Origin: Haematobia irritans
Taxonomy: Eukaryota; Arthropoda; Insecta; Diptera; Muscidae
Reading direction: 5' to 3'
Assembly: GCF_050003625.1 (NCBI RefSeq)
Contig: NC_134399.1
Coordinates: 218,482,975-218,546,974 of the forward strand
Length of the DNA stretch: 64,000 bases
The notes beneath the pieces are model-generated. The model saw only the letters and a program-made list of their open reading frames with translations. It searched no databases and was not told the origin of the DNA. Both the position numbers and the translations under genes were made by a program. The first letter of the stretch is position 1. Each line of letters opens with the position of its first letter. Below, piece by piece: positions 58,212 to 64,000 of the stretch.

Positions 58212-59491
58212 AAGGGTGATACGGTCAAAATTTGGTCAAGGGAAAACGCGTGTAAATCGGTGAAATCATTTATTTAAAAAATCAAATTAAATTTCTTTTT
58301 CAAGTTCAATTAGTATAAAATTCAGGAAAAATATTCAGTTAGGCTATCGCTTTTCCAAATCCGAATTGCCGGGCCTCACGCTTGACAACTGCCATCAGAT
58401 TTTGTACAGCCATCTTGTCCACCTTCTTCACCGCAGAAAGCCAGTTTGCCTTGAACTGCTGCTCGTCCTTAGCAGTCTTTTTGGTCTTCTTTAGGTTCCG
58501 CTTGACAATAGCCCAGTATTTCTCAATTGGGCGGAGCTCTGGCGTGTTTGGGGGGGTTCTTGTCCTTGGGAACCACCTGCACGTTGTTGGCGGCGTACCA
58601 CTCAATGGCCTTTTTATCGTAATGGCAAGATGCCAAATCCGGCCAAAACAGTACGGAACAACCGTGTTTCTTCAGGAGAGGCAGCAGACGTTTATTCAAA
58701 CACTCTTTCACGTAAATTTCTTGGTTGACAGTCCCGGAAGCTTTGAAAATGCTGCTTTTCAAGCCACAGGTACAGATGGCTTGCCAAATATTTCTTTGCG
58801 AACTTTGACAGTTTTATGAGCTTGAAAATATCTGCTACCTTTCCCCTTCCTTTTGCCGTATAAAACTCCTGTCCCGGAAGCTGCTTGTAGTCGGCTTTGA
58901 CGTAGGTTTCGTCGTCCATTACCACGCAATCTAACTTCGTCAGCATCGTCGTGTACAGCCTCCGGGATCGCGCTTTGGCTGTCGTACTTTGTTTATCATC
59001 GCGATTTGGAGTCACTAACTTCTTGTAAGTCGATAGTCCGGCTCGTTTTTTGGCTCGATGCACGGTTGTAGACGATACACCCAGCTTATTTGCGGCATCT
59101 CGGAGAGAGAGGTTAGGGTTTCGCTTGAAACTACCGGCAACTATCTTTGTCGTCTCAGCGGCTTCCGGTTTTCGATTTCCCCCCGATCCAGACTTCCTGG
59201 CTGTCGACAAACGTTCCCCAAACACTTTAATTACATTTGTAACGGTTGATTTAGCAACTTTTAGCGATTTTGCCAGCTCGGATTTTCGCGATGCGCGAGC
59301 AAAATTTTGTTACGCTGCTCTTCTTGCTTGGACGGCATTTTGACAACTGAAGAGTGAATTCCAAAATCAAAATGGGAGCAACATTCTACACACACACACC
59401 TTCAAAATGAGGGGTGTTCAGGTTTTTTAAATGCAAAATTGAAAGAAATACGTCAAGTTTATATTGACCAAATTTTGACCGTATCATCCTT
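58212..59491 (-). mobile_element. Complete ITmDD37E-type transposon
   Basis: Terminal inverted repeats start AAGGGTGATACGGTC (left) and, read inward on the other strand, AAGGATGATACGGTC (right), sharing ACGGTCAAAATTTGGTCAA. TA flanks both sides (58210-58211, 59492-59493). The length, 1280 bp, is normal for a Tc1/mariner superfamily element. It was inserted in family A sequence: AAAAACAAG on the left and TCGTCTTAGAATTTCTCC on the right. Confidence 0.88.
58339..59338 (-). pseudogene. DD37E transposase, frameshifted
   Basis: A cut-and-paste transposase that would bind the element ends and catalyse strand transfer at TA. The start MPSKQEEQRNKIL lies at about 59338. A helix-turn-helix region includes LSLRDAANKLGVSSTTVHRA. 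The catalytic domain keeps all three acids: VMDDETY (first D), FWPDLASCH (second D) and PELRPIEKYW (E), with exactly 37 residues between the second D and E when the two frames are laid end to end. This spacing defines the ITmDD37E family. At least three frameshifts break it: near 59300, near 58780 (between IFKLIKLSKFAKKYLA and KSSIFKASGTV) and at a G7 run near 58551. The copy is therefore inactive although its ends are intact. About 330 residues in all, normal for the family. Confidence 0.88.
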
Positions 59492-59493
59492 TA

Positions 59494-59626
59494 TCGTCTT
59501 AGAATTTCTCCCTGATCAAGAATATATTTACTTTATATAGTCGGAAATCGATATTTCGATGTGTTACAAACGGAATAACAAACTTATTATACCCCCGTCA
59601 CCGTTCTATGGTGGTGGGTATAAAAA
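59494..59626 (-). mobile_element. Family A 5' terminus
   Basis: TTAGAATTTCTCCCTGATCA, TTTCGATGTGTTACAAACGG and CTATGGTGGTGGGTATAAAA are the reverse complement of the start of the element at 8956. Confidence 0.78.
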
Positions 59627-59627
59627 T

Positions 59628-60124
59628 CATATACTAATTTAAAAACATGTATTAATTTAATCACTCCCTCCCACGTTCCCTGTAAATTTCAAGTAGATCG
59701 GAGAAGTTTAAATTTTGCTCTATTGTTTTAAAGGGACGTCACTTTCCACGATACAATATCGACAAACACCGAAGTGAATAGCACCCTTAACCTTCCCTGA
59801 AAATTCCTTGAAACTTTCCTTCAAGTGTGGGGCAAGGAAGGTTCATAACATTCCCCCTTTGTAAATTTCAAGAAAATCATAAGAATTTTTGTTTTTTTTT
59901 TAGTTTTATAGGAGGTCCTCCTTCCCGACCACATATCGAAAAGTGATGTAGTGTATCTTTTGTAAACGTCCCAGAAAATGTCAAACAAATTATAAGCCCA
60001 AATTTCAAAAATCAAGGGAAAGGGACTGCCCTTCTTCCGTCCAATTATAACAAAATAAGATATCAAATATTAATATCGTAACCTCTCCCCAGTCCTCTTG
60101 GTACAGTTTAATTGTTTCTCTGTA
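59628..60124 (-). mobile_element. Helitron interior fragment
   Basis: TAATTTAATCACTCCCTCCC, TTTCAAGTAGATCGGAGAAG and later blocks match 36018-36490 of the Helitron in order. It is cut at TTTCTCTGTA by the mariner insertion; the uninterrupted word TTTCTCTGTATGG is seen near 36483. Confidence 0.78.
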
Positions 60125-60655
60125 CAAGGGCGGTTCGGAAACTTCTTAGCCTATCAATGAAAGAAAATAGTTTGTTTTTCAAAAATATTTTTATTTCTCA
60201 ATATAATCTCCTGAAACTTCAATACACTTAATCCAACGCTTTTCTAGCAATTCTATCCCTTGATTTAAATAGTTTTCCTCAAGGTCTTCAAAATAGTGGT
60301 TTACAACTACACCTTCATTTGAGGTAAAACGCTTGCAGGCAAGGAAGTTTTTTAGATTTGGAAACAAGTAAAAGTCACTGGGAGCTAAATCAGGAGAATA
60401 AGGTGGGTGATCAAGCAACTCGTACTTTAATTCGTTGATTTTAGCCATTGTTGAAACACTCTTATGCGCTGGTGCGTTGTCTTGATGAAAAATTATTTTT
60501 TGTGTTGTAAGCCAGGACGTTTTTCTCGTACAAATTCGATCCAAAAGGTTGCAATAGTACTCTGAATTTATTGTTTTACCCTTTAGCAGATAGTCAATCA
60601 ATAAAATACCTTTGAAGTCCCAAAAAACCGTTGCCATAACCTTACCAGCCGATTG
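60125..60655 (-). mobile_element. Mariner element, right half
   Basis: One terminal repeat, CAAGGGCGGTTCGGAAACTT, is next to TA at 60123-60124 inside Helitron sequence. The other half is lost where a SINE tail begins at 60656. Confidence 0.8.
60191..60650 (-). pseudogene. Mariner DD34D transposase, C-terminal half
   Basis: The frame reads SAGKVMATVFWDFKG, then IIFHQDNAPAH with the second catalytic aspartate and YSPDLAPSDFYLF with the third. Exactly 34 residues separate the two aspartates, the mariner DD34D spacing. The end WIKCIEVSGDYIEK is a normal mariner C-terminus. The DNA-binding region and the first aspartate (usually in TGDE) are missing because the gene is cut by a SINE tail at about 60656. 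The remaining 150 codons have no stop or frameshift, which suggests recent loss. Confidence 0.9.
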
Positions 60656-60808
60656 AGGTTAGGTTAGGTGGCAGCCCGATGTATCAGGCTCACTTAGACT
60701 ATTCAGTCCATTGTGATACCACATTGGTGAACTTCTCTCTTATCACTGAGTGCTGCCCGATTCCATGTTAAGCTCAATGACAAGGGACCTCCTTTTTATA
60801 GCCGAGTT
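60656..60808 (-). mobile_element. SINE 3' part
   Basis: AGGTTAGGTTAGGTGGCAGC through CTTTTTATAGCCGAG matches the SINE tail and body. It breaks off at 60808 where family C sequence starts. Confidence 0.85.
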
Positions 60809-60810
60809 CC

Positions 60811-61057
60811 CATTATATTTATTTATATTTCCCATATTTGTTTAGTAACATTGTGCTTCATCCCATGGCATTAGCCGATTTAAATTTTAATTCTAGAGAT
60901 TTTGTAGAAGTACAAAAAATTTTCTCCAAATCGGTTAAGATATAAATATTTGTATATGGGAATATAAACCTTCATGAAGAAGTTAAGATGGTAACACAAA
61001 TTGTGGTCTACAAAGTGGTCGGCCCCGCCCGACTTTAGACTTTATTTACTTGTTATG
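60811..61057 (+). mobile_element. Family C hairpin end
   Basis: GTCGGCCCCGCCCGACTTTAG and TTTATTTACTTGTT are the reverse complement of the heads at 16885 and 7787. The interior is truncated. Confidence 0.72.
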
Positions 61058-62425
61058 GGGGTATATTAACTTTGTCATTCCGTTTGTAACACATCGAAAT
61101 ATTGCTCTAAGACCCCATAAAGTATATATATTCTGGGTCGTGGTGAAATTCTGAGTCGATCTAAGCATGTCCGTCCGTCCGTCCGTCCGTCCGTCCGTCT
61201 GTTGAAATCACGCTAACTTCCGAACGAAACAAGCTATCAACTTGAAACTTGGCATAAGTAGTTGTTATCGATGTAGGTCGGACGGTATTGAAAATGGGCC
61301 ATATCGGTCCACTTTTACGTATAGCCCCCATATAAAGGGGCCCTCAGATTTGGCTTGTGGAGCCTCTAAAAGAAGCATATTTCATCCGATCCGGCTGAAA
61401 TTTGGTATATGGTGTTGGTATATGGTCTCTAACAACCATGCAAAAATTGGTCCACATCGGTCCATAATTATATATAGCCCCCATATAAACCGATCCCCAT
61501 ATTTGGCTTGCGGAGCCTAAAAGAGGAGCAAATTTCATCCGATCCGGCTGAAATTTGGTACATGGTGTTGGTATATGGTCTCTAACAACCATGCCAAAAT
61601 TGGTCCATATCGGTCCATAATTATATACAGCCCCCATATAAACCGATCCCCAGATTTGGCTTGCGGAGCCTAAAAGAGAAGCAAATTTCATCCGATCCGG
61701 CTGAAATTTGGTACATGGTGTTGGTATATAGTCTCTAACAACCATGCAAAAATTGGTCCATATCGGTCCTTAATTATATATAGCCCCCATATAAACCGAT
61801 CCCCAGATTTGGCTTGCGAAGTCTCCAAGAGAAGCAAATTTCACCCAAGCCGGTTGTAATTTGGAACATGGTGTTAGTATATGATCTTTAAAAACCGTGC
61901 CAGAATTGGTCCATATCGGTCCATAATTATATATAGCCCCCATATAAAACGTTCTCCAGATTTGACCTCCGGAGCCTCTTGGAGGAGCAAAATTCATCCG
62001 ATCCGGTTCAAATTAGGAACGTGGTGTTAGTATATGGTCGCTAACAACCATACCAAAATTGGTCCAATCACACAAAAATTGGTCCATATCGGTTCATAAT
62101 CATGGTTGCCACTAGAGCCAAAAATAATCTACCAAAATTTTATTTCTGTAGAAAATTTTGTAAAAATTTTATGTCTACTTTGTCAAACTGAATTATATAC
62201 GTATTGGATCGATCTTTTTTGATTTAATATATTCCACGTATGGACTTACATACAATTTAGAAGATGGTGTTAGGAGGTTTTAAGATACCTTGCCATCGGC
62301 AAGCGTTACCGCAACTTAAGTAATTCGATTGTGGATGGCAGTGTTTAGAAGAAGTTTCTACGCAATCCATGATGGAGGGTACATAAGCTTCGGCCTGGCC
62401 GAACTTACGGCCGTATATACTTGTT
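61058..62425 (+). mobile_element. Nearly complete Helentron-like element, family B
   Basis: 5' end TATGGGGGTATATTAAC, then TTTGTCATTCCGTTTGTAAC, the core CATAAAGTATATATATTC and (GTCC)n at 61170-61199. Repeats have period exactly 153: GCCCCCAT occurs at 61324, 61477, 61630, 61783 and 61936. The 3' end has CATGATGGAGGGTAC, the palindrome TTCGGCCTGGCCGAA and TATATACTTGTTTTTT. A short TR29/hAT end is inserted at 62101-62190. This copy defines both ends of family B. Confidence 0.82.
62101..62190 (+). mobile_element. Short TR29 hAT-like left end
   Basis: CATGGTTGCCACTAGAGCC and AATAATCTACCAAAATTTT match the left end at 22974, followed by about two 29-bp units only. Confidence 0.65.
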
Positions 62426-62636
62426 TTTTACTAACATTGTATTTCATCCCAGGGCGGATAAAAAGTTATCTCTAAATCGGCTAAGATATAAATATTTGTA
62501 TATGGGAATATAAACCTTCATAACAACTCCCAACAAATTTGAAGGAGTTGAGATGATAACACAAATTTTGATCTACATAGAGGTGAAAGGTATAATATAG
62601 TCGGCCCCGTCCGAATTGAGACTTTACTTATTTGTT
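62426..62636 (+). mobile_element. Family C hairpin end
   Basis: TAGTCGGCCCCGTCCGAATTG and GACTTTACTTATTTGTTG resemble the family C 3' end. It abuts the family B 3' end directly. Confidence 0.68.
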
Positions 62637-63215
62637 GACCTTAAAAAAAACTGCCTTTTGAGTTATCAGATAGATTTAAATTTTCAAAGTATGAGAAGTT
62701 GCTTATTTAGCCCTGTGCTTTGTGGACACTGCACAGTGGTCGATCCCTTTGGCCAAAAATAAAAAACCAAAGTTAAGAATTTGTCAAAAAGTGTGGCATC
62801 ACTGTTTCTTATGTAAACAAGTTTTTACAATGTGTATTTGTTTTTGTTTTATTCCCTCTGTACTCTTTGAGAACAGCTTCAAAAGAAAGAGTAAGTAAGC
62901 AGTTGGTTTTTGAAGTATGAAAAAGTATAAAATTAAGTGCACTTTTAAATAAATAAAACAAAAGAAAAAAAATGATATCGCAATAAATCGAAATGATTAT
63001 TGATTTAAATAGTATTAACTACATTTTAAAATAAAAAAACTGTGTAAAAATTGTTTTAAATTTGTGTTCGTTCGTTCTTATTTGTAAATTTCATGTAGAG
63101 TTTTAGTTGTATTCCCCCCTGAAGTTTCCAATGGGATTTTTTGTGGTTTATTAGTTAATATTTGAAGATTCCAAATTGATCAAAATCGTCTGCTTTCTTT
63201 TGCCCTTTCTATACG
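62637..63215. other. Unique non-coding stretch
   Basis: No gene or recognised repeat. Confidence 0.4.
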
Positions 63216-63690
63216 TGGGTTATACCAACACATGGGCTGATTCACCTCATTTCCGTTACATCTATTTGTGATCTTAAAATAATTCTAGATTTTAAATTTT
63301 AGACAAATCGGATAGAAAGTACGTTTTCTAGAAGCCCAAAAAATAAAATCGGAAGATCGGTATATATGGGGGCTATACCAACACATGAACCTATAAACAT
63401 AATTTTGTTCACACCTATTTGTGGTCCTAAAATACCTCTATATTTGAAGTTTAAGGCAAATCGGATAGAAAATACGGTATCTAGAAGCCCAAGAAGTAAA
63501 ATCGGGATATCGGTCTATATGAAGGCTATATAAACACATGGACGGATAGACGCCATTTTCGGCACTCCTATTTGTGGTCCTAAAATACCTCTAGATTTCC
63601 AATTTCAGAGAAATCGGATAGAAACTATAGTTCCTAGAAGCCCAAGAAGTAAAATTGTGAGATCGGTCTATATGGGGGGCTATACCGAAA
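63216..63690 (-). repeat. Family A 153-bp tandem array
   Basis: GAAGCCCAA occurs at 63331, 63484 and 63637, exactly 153 bp apart. No termini are present. Confidence 0.8.
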
Positions 63691-64000
63691 CGTCATCAAT
63701 CAATCCCATTTTATCATTAAATAGTCGTGACATAATTATAAAGTCGTGACCGAAGTTTCACGATGATACCTATACTGGAAGTATTTTTGGCCGTTAACTC
63801 CATATAGCACCGACAACTGTGCACTGGTGCGTATGAGGAATCACCATACAAGCAATTATAGATCATACGGCACCGAGTACAACAAATATTGGGGTTTGCT
63901 AAACCATGAGCACTGGACGATACCGTTGTATTTTCGTATTTTCCTTACCTAATTTAAATTCATTCAGATAACACACCACATTTTCCCACCATACAAAACC
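63691..64000. other. Unique sequence at window end
   Basis: No gene or recognised repeat. Confidence 0.35.

Noticed and set aside
58382..58819. 145-codon plus-strand ORF
   Set aside because: It is the antisense shadow of the DD37E transposase, whose catalytic motifs read on the minus strand.

Overview
The window is repeat-dominated, AT-rich genomic DNA from an insect, most likely a calyptrate fly near Musca, Stomoxys or Haematobia. This rests on DINE-1/mini-me-type elements with a TATAAAGTATATATATTC core and (GTCY)n tracts, a fly-style tRNA-derived SINE, ITmDD37E and mariner transposons, and a hobo-like terminal sequence. The species call is inference. I find no convincing host protein-coding exon. 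The unique stretches look like intergenic or intronic DNA, and nearly every open reading frame is a by-product of tandem repeats or a piece of a transposon.

Main repeat classes. (1) TR29: tandem arrays of a 29-bp unit (AAAATTTTGTCAAAATTTT followed by ATTTCTATAG) at 3655-6990, 20584-21232, 22974-26690, 30499-32865, 34215-38700, 39150-39360, 41326-48725 and 48972-49640. Several sit inside an element with a CACGGTTGCCAC terminus. (2) Three Helentron-like (DINE-1-type) families, called A, B and C here. Each has a mini-me (GTCY)n 5' end, a GC-rich hairpin 3' end, and tandem repeats of exactly 153 bp. (3) A roughly 340-bp tRNA-derived SINE with a TAACC/TTAGG-like tail; two copies have exact 10-bp target duplications. 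(4) DNA transposons: a full-length but frameshifted DD37E element (58212-59491), a truncated DD34D mariner (60125-60655), a mariner relic, a canonical Helitron (35292-37232), two CGTGAGT-rich hAT-like elements, a hobo-like element, TA-flanked MITEs and a foldback MITE found only inside TR29. (5) Non-LTR retrotransposon pieces: an RNase H end (17381-18504) and an RT end (44908-46125), plus a gag relic (39385-39607).

Layout. 0-8.5 kb: B element with a SINE between duplicated ends, unique DNA, a TR29 array and a C element. 8.9-14.8 kb: complete A element, B array, SINE pieces, hobo-like and CGTGAGT elements. 16.4-22 kb: stacked C elements interrupted by a LINE fragment. 22.9-28.65 kb: a SINE split by a 4.5-kb TR29 hAT-like element and again by a TA MITE. 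30-32.9 kb: the most homogeneous TR29 array, containing a perfect palindrome. 34-39.6 kb: TR29 with a Helitron. 41-49.7 kb: TR29 with LINE and MITE insertions. 51-52 kb: a three-copy local repeat. 53.5-56.4 kb: a GC-richer 27-29-bp minisatellite unlike anything else here. 58-64 kb: transposons and Helentron A, B and C pieces.

The most useful results are positional. Nested insertions give empty sites and target duplications that define element ends and relative ages. These include an 8-bp duplication showing that the TR29-bearing element is a hAT-type transposon, TA duplications for three MITEs, and A^T insertion of the Helitron. Boundaries were read by eye and may be off by a few bases unless a target duplication fixes them.
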